From: Ruminococcaceae bacterium UBA6413
GTDB taxonomy: Bacteria; Bacillota; Clostridia; Oscillospirales; Ruminococcaceae
Length of the DNA stretch: 7,588 nt
Reading direction: 5' to 3'
Assembly (NCBI GenBank): GCA_002437415.1
Contig: DJPL01000004.1
Location: forward strand, 119,980 to 127,567
The notes beneath the pieces were generated by a model. It ran no database searches. It was not told where the DNA came from and saw only the letters and a list, made by a program, of their open reading frames with translations. The position numbers were made by a program, and so were the translations under genes. Shown in pieces: positions 1 to 5,417 of the stretch (position 1 is the stretch's first letter; every line of letters starts with the position of its first letter).

Positions 1-549
1 TTTATCTACTTTATCTGCGACCACGCAAATTCACGTCACGAGCTGCTTACGGTTTCGGGTGCAAGATATAAGCTGAGCAATATGGCTATAAAGCTTATCG
101 AGTTTATGCAGAAGTCGTACAAGGGCGCTATTGAGGGTACAAAGTTCGGCTCATTTATGAAGATAAGCGATATGAGAAAGCTTGTCAAGGGCGTTGTATC
201 GACAGGTAACATAGCAGGTGAGGGCTGGTTCTTATCTGCCGAGATGATAGAGCTTATCCACAGCGGCGTAAACAATATAATCTGTATGCAACCGTTTGCC
301 TGCCTGCCTAACCACGTTACAGGCAAGGGCATTATCGGAGAGTTGCGCAGACAGAACCCCGAGTCAAATATCATAGCCGTTGACTATGACCCCGGTGCAT
401 CTGAGGTAAACCAGGTCAACCGTATCAAGCTTATGCTGACCCAGGCGTTCAGACAGATGCGTGAGAAGAAGCTCCCGACAGAGGAAAGCATAGTTGCTCC
501 CGAGGCTAAGGTAAAAATCAACGATAAATATTCCGCGCTTGATGTTTAA
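1..549 (+). CDS. 2-hydroxyacyl-CoA dehydratase/activase-related protein, C-terminal end (5' truncated by window)
   Basis: The reading frame is open from base 1 to the TAA at 547-549, so these 182 codons are the 3' end of a longer gene. The visible part carries the conserved block CMQPFACLPNHVTGKG at codons 95-109 or so, with cysteines C95 and C101, followed by AVDYDPGASEVNQ at codons 126-138 and an NRIKLML segment. I recognise these from the C-terminal part of the large clostridial proteins that join an ATPase activase of the BcrAD/BadFG type to domains related to the 2-hydroxyglutaryl-CoA dehydratase subunits (DUF2229 type). By family knowledge, activases of this class use ATP and an iron-sulfur cluster to pass an electron to a radical dehydratase. 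The ATPase part lies outside the window, so whether this protein is an activase, a dehydratase-like scaffold or both cannot be read here. It is probably cytoplasmic. No clear terminator follows; only a weak AATAAC/GTTATT hairpin lies at 558-574. Confidence 0.85.
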   Translation, partial: FIYFICDHANSRHELLTVSGARYKLSNMAIKLIEFMQKSYKGAIEGTKFGSFMKISDMRKLVKGVVSTGNIAGEGWFLSAEMIELIHSGVNNIICMQPFACLPNHVTGKGIIGELRRQNPESNIIAVDYDPGASEVNQVNRIKLMLTQAFRQMREKKLPTEESIVAPEAKVKINDKYSALDV

Positions 550-615
550 GTGCAGTTAATAACCTTGTGTTATTCTGTGAATGTAACATAAACCCGACAA
601 AGGAAAGGTAAAATT

Positions 616-1551
616 ATGGCAGAAATGAAATTCAGCACAGGTTCAGGCACATCTGACAGCAACGGATTTAACGGCAAGAAGGCAGGCAAGATAGCGGTAA
701 TAGCTGTCATAGCCGTAGCTCTTATAATCGTTATATTCAACTGCTTCTCGATAGTAAACGAAGGCTTTATCGGTGTCAAGTACACATTCGGAAAGATAAC
801 TCAGGATAATCTCGCGCCGGGTCTTAACTTCTGCATTCCTTTTATAGAAGAGATAAGACAGGTCGACACAAGAGAACAGGTATATTCCGTAACCGATGAC
901 GCTTATACAAGCGATACTCAGACGGTGCAGTCGTTACAGCTCAAGCTCAACTACAGATATGACAGCGCAAAGCTGTCCGACATTATAAGAAATGTCGGTA
1001 TCGACAATGTTGAGTCGAAGCTACTCGTTCAGAACGTTGCGAAGATATCAAAGAACGAGATAGGTAAGGTAAAGGCAGAAGAGCTTGTACAGTCAAGAGC
1101 GGACGTTCAGCAGACTATACAGGAGGAGCTTACGAGTACGCTTGCTCCGAGCGGTATTATCGTTGTTTCTTTTGCGATAGAAAACCTTGCGTTTGACGAA
1201 GCGTTTGAAACATCTATCCAGGCTAAGGTCATAGCCGCACAGGACGCTCTCAAGATGGAAAACAAGACAAAGGAAAAAGAGGAAGAGGCAAAGCAGGTGG
1301 TCATCGCCGCTCAGGCTAAGGCAGACAGTACAAAGCTTGAAGCCGACGCTCAGGCTTATGCTATCCAGGCTGTACAGAAACAGCTTGAAACAAGCCCCAA
1401 CTACATTGATTATATGAAGATAAATAACTGGAACGGTCAGTTACCTCAGATAATCGGTGACGGTGTAAATCCTTTCGTAAATCTTGACAGCAGTGCAAAC
1501 AGCACGGAAAGCAATACCGACAAGAGCGACAGTACATCAAAAAGTAACTGA
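616..1551 (+). CDS. Membrane-anchored SPFH/band 7 (prohibitin/HflC-like) protein
   Basis: A 311-residue protein with ATG at 616 preceded by the purine-rich site AGGAAAGG at 601-608. Residues 1-23 are polar and lysine-ending. Residues 24-45 form one hydrophobic membrane segment (IAVIAVIAVALIIVIF core). The SPFH/band 7 domain starts at once with the typical VNEGFIGVKYTFGKI and APGLNFCIPFIEEI and runs to about residue 205, with the mid-domain pattern VDTREQVY at 83-90. Residues 205-258 are a charged, alanine-rich helix expected to form a coiled coil, ending in AQAYAIQAVQK. A Ser/Asn/Asp-rich tail follows from about 288. Family members oligomerise at the membrane and organise membrane domains or regulate proteases such as FtsH. 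No partner gene (an NfeD-like protein or a second HflK/HflC subunit) is visible here, so the specific role is unknown. The 66-bp gap from the preceding gene allows either co-transcription or a weak promoter; I see no convincing one. Confidence 0.9.
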   Translation: MAEMKFSTGSGTSDSNGFNGKKAGKIAVIAVIAVALIIVIFNCFSIVNEGFIGVKYTFGKITQDNLAPGLNFCIPFIEEIRQVDTREQVYSVTDDAYTSDTQTVQSLQLKLNYRYDSAKLSDIIRNVGIDNVESKLLVQNVAKISKNEIGKVKAEELVQSRADVQQTIQEELTSTLAPSGIIVVSFAIENLAFDEAFETSIQAKVIAAQDALKMENKTKEKEEEAKQVVIAAQAKADSTKLEADAQAYAIQAVQKQLETSPNYIDYMKINNWNGQLPQIIGDGVNPFVNLDSSANSTESNTDKSDSTSKSN

Positions 1552-1587
1552 CGGTTTTACAAAGGCAGAATAAAGAATTTTGAAATA

Positions 1588-1639
1588 TGCCCGTAGGGCA
1601 CACCTCAATTTTTCATTATTCATTCTTCATTTTTCATTT
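1588..1639. repeat. Small hairpin plus four tandem TTCATTN heptamers
   Basis: TGCCC (1588-1592) and GGGCA (1596-1600) form a 5-bp stem around GTA. Twelve bases later TTCATT occurs four times at an exact 7-base period (1612, 1619, 1626, 1633), with the seventh base A, C, T, T. The stretch is non-coding in a gene gap and looks like a dispersed intergenic repeat. I cannot confirm other copies from this window. Confidence 0.5.
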
Positions 1640-1646
1640 AAAATCA

Positions 1647-1666
1647 GGGGAGGGGAAACCCTCCCC
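1647..1666 (+). promoter_or_regulatory. Leader hairpin with GAAA tetraloop upstream of the helicase gene
   Basis: GGGGAGGG (1647-1654), GAAA (1655-1658) and CCCTCCCC (1659-1666) make a perfect 8-bp GC-rich stem with a stable GNRA tetraloop. No T run follows (the next bases are GTTCTTGCC), so a standard intrinsic terminator is unlikely on the plus strand. It may protect the transcript's 5' end or act in attenuation. The C-rich arm could also pair with the downstream AAGGGG ribosome binding site; this is inference. Confidence 0.5.
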
Positions 1667-1670
1667 GTTC

Positions 1671-1688
1671 TTGCCGTTTAAGCGGCAA
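1671..1688 (+). promoter_or_regulatory. Second leader hairpin upstream of the helicase gene
   Basis: TTGCCG (1671-1676) pairs with CGGCAA (1683-1688) around TTTAAG. It starts only 4 bases after the preceding GAAA-loop hairpin and ends 8 bases before the AAGGGG ribosome binding site at 1697-1702. Two adjacent stems just before a ribosome binding site suggest a structured leader. No known riboswitch class is recognised. Confidence 0.4.
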
Positions 1689-1707
1689 ATAAGATCAAGG
1701 GGTAATT

Positions 1708-4086
1708 ATGGACTATTTAACACTCAAAAAGCAGGTGCTGAACAAGTATTTCAGCCGTACAAACGATATGCAGAAAAAGGCGGTGTTCCGTATAAACGGA
1801 GCAGTGCTTATTGTTGCGGGTGCGGGAAGCGGTAAGACAACCGTGCTTTGTAACCGTATAGCAAATATGCTCCTTTTCGGCAACGCATATAACAGCGACA
1901 CGGTAAGAGAGCTGTCGGACGAAGATACAGCCTTTGCACAGAGCTTTCTGGCGGGCGAAATAAACAACTTTGACGCGGCTGAACGTCTGTCGGAAATTTT
2001 CGGCGAGGACAGGATAAATCCGTGGAATATACTTGCCGTGACCTTTACCAACAAGGCGGCGGCAGAGCTTAAGGAGCGTCTTGAAAATATGGGCGCAGAC
2101 GTTGACGGCATATGGGCGGCGACATTCCACAGTGCCTGCGTGAGAATACTGCGTCAGGACATAGAAGAGCTCGGTATGGGCTATAACTCGAAATTCACGA
2201 TATATGACACGGACGACCAGCTTAAAGTCATCAAGACGGTAATGAAGGAGCGCAATATATCCGATAAGGCTGTGACACCGAAGTCGATACAGAATATAAT
2301 ATCGCGCTCAAAGGACAAGCTGATAACACCCGATAAGTTCAGCACAAAGGGCAGAAACGGAAATGACGATTATCAGCTGTCGACCGCAAAGACTATCTAT
2401 ACCGATTATCAGGCAAGGCTTGCGGCGGCGAATGCGCTTGACTTTGACGATATAATAATGCTGACTGTAAGACTGTTTGCGCAGTGCCCTGATGTGCTTT
2501 CACACTGGCAGAACAGGTTTAAATACATAATGGTGGACGAGTATCAGGATACCAATGCGGCGCAGTACAAGCTTGTGTCACTGCTTGCGGAGGGCAGCGG
2601 AAATCTGTGCGTTGTGGGTGATGAGGATCAGAGTATCTACCGTTTCAGAGGTGCCACCATCGAGAATATCCTCTCGTTTGAAGAGGAGTTCGGAGCTGAG
2701 GTCATAAAGCTGGAGCAGAACTACCGCTCGACCGCAACCATACTCAAAGCGGCAAATGCGGTCATTGCAAACAACACTCAGCACAAGGACAAGAACCTGT
2801 GGTCAGATCTCGGCGACGGCGATAAGATAAGAATGGATCGTTTCTCGACCGAACAGGAAGAGGCTATGTTTATAACGGAGCGTATCCTTGACGGCGTAAA
2901 GCAGGGCAAGAAGTACGCCGACCACGTTATCCTGTACCGCAACAACGCCCAGTCGAGAACAGTCGAAACCACGCTTGCAAAGAGCGGCATTCCGTATAAG
3001 ATAATCGGCGGCGTGCGCTTCTATGAGCGTAAGGAAATCAAAGATATGATCGCGTATCTGTGCGTTCTCAATAATAACTATGACGAGGTTCGTTTCGGAA
3101 GAATTGTAAACGAGCCTGTAAGAGGAATAGGCGCGGCGACGCTTGACGAGCTTAACCGTATAGTATCGGGTATGGGTATATCCTATGTGCAGGCAATGTG
3201 CGAAAGTGACAGCCTGCCGTCACTGTCAAGAAAGGCAAAGGTGCTTGTTCCGCTCGGTGAGGCGTTCTACGAGCTGTCACAGCACACCGATGATATTTCG
3301 GACGGAAGCCTGATTGACGATATACTTGACCGTTTCGGCTACAGAGAGGCTATGCAAAGACAAGGTCTTGAGGGTGAAGTCCGCCTTGAAAATATCAACG
3401 AATTAAAATCGAATATGATAACCTTTGCAAAGGAAAACGAAGGTGCGGGATTATCGGAGTTTCTTGAGCAGGTAGCGCTTGTTTCCGATATGGACAGCTA
3501 CGAGGCCGACGATGACAAGACGGTTCTTATGACAATGCACTCGGCAAAGGGTCTGGAGTTTGATACCGTATTTGTAGTAGGTGCGGAGGAAAACATCTTC
3601 CCGGGATACCGTGCACAGTTTGACCCTATGGAAATAGAGGAGGAGAGAAGACTTGCCTATGTTGCTATAACCAGGGCAAAGCGCCATCTTTACTTTACCT
3701 GTGCAAAACAGCGTATGCTGTACGGTCAGACGATGAGAAACAAGGTTTCGCGCTTTGTGGTCGAGATACCGTCGCAGTATATGGCGTATGACGACCATAC
3801 CGCTATAACCGCTTCTGCGGCGGCAAGAAGCGCAGAGCAGATGAAGCCGCACATCGGTTATCTTCAGCAGCAACAGCAGTCCTACCGTACAAAACAGCGT
3901 GAGATAGAAAAACGCACCGAGAATGTAAGCTATGCGCCGGGTGAGCGTGTTCATCACGGAGTATTCGGTGACGGTACGATACTTTCGGCAAAGGCCATGG
4001 GCGGCGACTGGCTGTTAGAGATAGCGTTTGACGAAAAGGGAACTAAAAAGGTAGCCGCAAAGTTTGCCAAGATGACTAAGATATGA
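1708..4086 (+). CDS. pcrA: ATP-dependent 3'-5' DNA helicase, PcrA/UvrD type (superfamily 1A)
   Basis: A 792-residue helicase, a little longer than the usual 720-750. ATG 1708 follows AAGGGG (1697-1702) at good spacing. All SF1A motifs are present in order: Q-motif region TNDMQ (Q22), Walker A AGAGSGKTT (37-45), DEYQD (277-281, motif II), VGDEDQSIYRFRGA (303-316, motif III), LEQNYRS (335-341, motif IV), MHSAKGLEFDTVFVVGAEE (610-628, motif V) and the EEERRLAYVAITRAKR run with arginine R656 (motif VI). A linker rich in glutamine (QQQQQ near 715) leads to the C-terminal APGERVHHGVFGDGTI domain (about 743-792). That is the Tudor-like fold PcrA uses to contact RNA polymerase, which favours PcrA over Rep. 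The family unwinds DNA in excision and mismatch repair, limits RecA filaments and resolves replication-transcription conflicts in the cytoplasm. Residues 58-85 form a longer acidic insertion after motif I. The HAD gene follows after 20 bp, indicating one transcript. Confidence 0.97.
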   Translation: MDYLTLKKQVLNKYFSRTNDMQKKAVFRINGAVLIVAGAGSGKTTVLCNRIANMLLFGNAYNSDTVRELSDEDTAFAQSFLAGEINNFDAAERLSEIFGEDRINPWNILAVTFTNKAAAELKERLENMGADVDGIWAATFHSACVRILRQDIEELGMGYNSKFTIYDTDDQLKVIKTVMKERNISDKAVTPKSIQNIISRSKDKLITPDKFSTKGRNGNDDYQLSTAKTIYTDYQARLAAANALDFDDIIMLTVRLFAQCPDVLSHWQNRFKYIMVDEYQDTNAAQYKLVSLLAEGSGNLCVVGDEDQSIYRFRGATIENILSFEEEFGAEVIKLEQNYRSTATILKAANAVIANNTQHKDKNLWSDLGDGDKIRMDRFSTEQEEAMFITERILDGVKQGKKYADHVILYRNNAQSRTVETTLAKSGIPYKIIGGVRFYERKEIKDMIAYLCVLNNNYDEVRFGRIVNEPVRGIGAATLDELNRIVSGMGISYVQAMCESDSLPSLSRKAKVLVPLGEAFYELSQHTDDISDGSLIDDILDRFGYREAMQRQGLEGEVRLENINELKSNMITFAKENEGAGLSEFLEQVALVSDMDSYEADDDKTVLMTMHSAKGLEFDTVFVVGAEENIFPGYRAQFDPMEIEEERRLAYVAITRAKRHLYFTCAKQRMLYGQTMRNKVSRFVVEIPSQYMAYDDHTAITASAAARSAEQMKPHIGYLQQQQQSYRTKQREIEKRTENVSYAPGERVHHGVFGDGTILSAKAMGGDWLLEIAFDEKGTKKVAAKFAKMTKI

Positions 4087-4106
4087 CGAAGATATAAGGA
4101 GTACCT

Positions 4107-4769
4107 ATGGAGATAAAGGCAGTAATATTCGATATGGACGGGCTTATGCTCGATACCGAGAAGCTTCTTGTGAAATACTGGTGTGAAGCGGCAAACAAGC
4201 TCGGCTTCCCTATGGAGCGTAAGCACGCACTTGCGCTGAGATCATTTTCAAGAAAGTTCGCAATACCGAAGCTCAAGGAATGGTTCGGCGAGGACTGCGA
4301 CTATATGGCTATACACGACCTGCGTGTAAAGCTGATGAAAGAATACACGGACGTACACGGCATAGAGAAAAAGCAGGGACTTGACACTTTGCTTGACTAT
4401 CTGACAACGCACGGCTACAGGACTGCGGTCGCTACCGCTACCAATATTGGGCGCGCGGAGGAGTATCTTAAGAAGATAGGCGTGTATGACAAGTTTGAAA
4501 CGATAATCTGCGGCAATATGCTTGAAAACGGCAAGCCGTGCCCCGATATCTACCTTTACGCCTGCGAAAGGCTCGGGCTTGAGCCCTCCCGGTGTATGGC
4601 GCTGGAAGACAGCCCTAACGGCGTGAAGTCTGCAAGCAGTGCAGGTTGTGTCACTGTAATGGTACCCGACCTTACTCAGCCCGAGGAGGAACAGCTTAAT
4701 GCTGTGTATGCGGTTGCACCGTCGCTTGATAAGGTGATTGATGTGCTTGAAAGGGCTAAGGGAGAATAA
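4107..4769 (+). CDS. HAD superfamily phosphatase, beta-phosphoglucomutase-like subfamily
   Basis: A 220-residue soluble HAD hydrolase with ATG at 4107 after AAGGAG (4096-4101). Motif I is FDMDGLMLDTE: D9 is the expected nucleophile and D11 the acid/base. The helical cap lies at about residues 15-90. Motif II is VATATN (T110 or T112), motif III lysine is K143 in NGKPCPDIY, and motif IV is ALEDSPNG with E167 and D168 as metal ligands. DGLMLDTE and the SPNGVKSASSAG run match the beta-PGM/GPH-like branch (subfamily IA), whose members hydrolyse small phosphates such as sugar phosphates, phosphoglycolate or nucleotides, or act as mutases. The substrate cannot be fixed from sequence. The helicase gene ends 20 bp upstream, so it is probably co-transcribed. 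By inference, the link to a DNA helicase could be incidental or could reflect clean-up of damaged nucleotides. Confidence 0.93.
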   Translation: MEIKAVIFDMDGLMLDTEKLLVKYWCEAANKLGFPMERKHALALRSFSRKFAIPKLKEWFGEDCDYMAIHDLRVKLMKEYTDVHGIEKKQGLDTLLDYLTTHGYRTAVATATNIGRAEEYLKKIGVYDKFETIICGNMLENGKPCPDIYLYACERLGLEPSRCMALEDSPNGVKSASSAGCVTVMVPDLTQPEEEQLNAVYAVAPSLDKVIDVLERAKGE

Positions 4770-4785
4770 GCAGGGATAACAGAAT

Positions 4786-4801
4786 ATAAAGGGGTTGTGA
4801 C
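4786..4801 (+). repeat. Left inverted repeat
   Basis: ATAAAGGGGTTGTGAC, matching the reverse complement of 5384-5400 except for one fewer A. It overlaps a perfect odd palindrome, GGGTTGTG (4792-4799), A, CACAACCC (4801-4808). Read on the minus strand that palindrome is followed by CTTTATATT, so it could act as a weak terminator for leftward transcripts. Confidence 0.7.
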
Positions 4802-4815
4802 ACAACCCGAAAAAG

Positions 4816-4862
4816 AAAAAGTGAGTCGAAGCGGAAAAAATAGTGCGCACGGCTCACTTTTT
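4816..4862 (+). terminator. Rho-independent terminator for the helicase-HAD operon
   Basis: AAAAAGTGAGTCG (4816-4828) pairs with CGGCTCACTTTTT (4850-4862): 13 pairs with one G-T wobble, a 21-nt loop, and five T on the 3' side. The A run on the 5' side would let it work on the other strand too. It is the first plausible intrinsic terminator after the HAD stop at 4769. The long loop lowers confidence. Confidence 0.6.
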
Positions 4863-4986
4863 ATGCATAGTTCACTTCTATTATACCGTTTTTGTATTTA
4901 ACATTGATAGTAGGCTACCGATAGTTCTGTTTGTAGGACAGCACTTCTCGGGTTCGCTATTCTGTGCGATAACGTTGCTGCTATGA

Positions 4987-5063
4987 ACGAGGGAAAGCAC
5001 CAAAGGGACTAGGGAGAGGGACTTGGCAGCCCCTATCCCTATCCCTTAGGTTCTCTCCCTCGT
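4987..5063. other. Long imperfect 77-nt hairpin with G tracts on one arm and C tracts on the other
   Basis: ACGAGGGA (4987-4994) pairs with TCCCTCGT (5056-5063). After a symmetric 4x4 internal loop, ACC pairs with GGT (4999-5001/5049-5051). After a 1x1 A-A, AAGGGA pairs with TCCCTT (5003-5008/5042-5047). Then, past one bulged C, TA/TA, GGGA/TCCC, a G-A mismatch, A/T and GGG/CCC reach a 10-nt loop (5021-5030). That is 27 pairs in all. Four GGG tracts on the plus strand (4991, 5005, 5012, 5018) also give quadruplex potential. Confidence 0.6.
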
Positions 5064-5082
5064 GCTCCCTCTTTCCTTACTC

Positions 5083-5105
5083 ACACCCCTACCCCGCTAG
5101 GGTGT
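5083..5105. other. Hairpin ACACCC(C)TA / TAGGGTGT
   Basis: ACACCCCTA (5083-5091) pairs with TAGGGTGT (5098-5105), 8 pairs with one bulged C, around the loop CCCCGC. It lies 20 bases after the 77-nt hairpin and is followed at 5141-5156 by another small stem, TCCTG/CAGGA around TCGTTG. Together these support a folded transcript. Confidence 0.5.
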
Positions 5106-5162
5106 TGGCTAAACTCGTGTAACCTCCCGAATATCGCATATCCTGTCGTTGCAGGAACGCTT

Positions 5163-5216
5163 AACGCTACACGTCCGCAGTTTTAGTACAAATATCTTAG
5201 GTTAGTAGCGTTTTTT
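5163..5216 (+). terminator. Possible terminator stem with T run at the end of the hairpin cluster
   Basis: AACGCTAC (5163-5170) is exactly complementary to GTAGCGTT (5205-5212), and six T occupy 5211-5216. The 34-nt loop is long for an intrinsic terminator, so this is tentative. If a plus-strand RNA is made from the hairpin cluster, this is the natural 3' end. Confidence 0.3.
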
Positions 5217-5383
5217 GAAAGGTTAATGTTAGCGCAGTTGCACAGATACACTCACGAAATTATTAACACCTTATTGGCACGGAAACTGTTTTCAGCGATG
5301 CTAGCACAATATTTATCACTTTGATATTTTTACAATATGTTGCATTGCAATTTTAATGAAATTTTGAAAAGCAAAGGAATTGC

Positions 5384-5400
5384 GTCACAACCCCTTTTAT
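5384..5400 (-). repeat. Right inverted repeat
   Basis: The reverse complement reads ATAAAAGGGGTTGTGAC, matching the left copy at 4786-4801 over 16 positions with one extra A. On the plus strand the preceding GGAATTG can partly pair with CAACCCC, followed by TTTTAT, so it looks like a decayed copy of the left palindrome facing outward. It is also the first distinct sequence after the dinB stop. Confidence 0.7.
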
Positions 5401-5417
5401 GTTTATCGGTAAATATT

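Larger units (their letters stand above)
4786..5400. other. Non-coding segment bounded by near-identical inverted repeats (possible miniature element or structured RNA locus)
   Basis: This 615-bp segment fills the gap between two convergent genes, starting 16 bp after the HAD stop and ending 17 bp before the dinB stop. Its ends are inverted copies of ATAAA(A)GGGGTTGTGAC, and the similarity continues inward as ACACAACCC against ACGCAATTCC, differing by transitions. No open reading frame of note lies wholly inside; the 200-aa minus-strand frame reaching 4850 is a shadow of the HAD gene. It contains, left to right, a 17-bp palindrome, a terminator-like stem, a 77-nt hairpin, two further hairpins, a distant stem with a T run, and an AT-rich tail. 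A clear target duplication is not visible, although TA at 4787-4788 and 5398-5399 is possible. It could be a MITE-like element, an RNA gene, or simply two terminators flanking spacer DNA. Confidence 0.45.

Noticed and set aside
1588..1639. CRISPR-like array
   Set aside because: The repeat unit is 7 bases without spacers and no cas gene is present.
1659..1700. Intrinsic terminator between the SPFH gene and pcrA
   Set aside because: The GC-rich stem at 1647-1666 is not followed by a T run on the plus strand, so termination is not supported, although attenuation cannot be excluded.
1713..2130. Two overlapping minus-strand open frames of 132 and 137 codons opposite the 5' part of pcrA
   Set aside because: They are antisense shadows of a strongly conserved helicase gene; both encode protein sequences with no family resemblance and have no ribosome site of note.
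4248..4850. Minus-strand open frame of 200 codons covering most of the HAD gene
   Set aside because: It is antisense to a gene with all four HAD motifs, is rich in Cys/His/Arg as expected for a shadow frame, and runs through the terminator region.
4940..4980. tRNA-like T-loop string GGTTCG at about 4951
   Set aside because: No acceptor stem, anticodon arm or CCA-side complement surrounds it.
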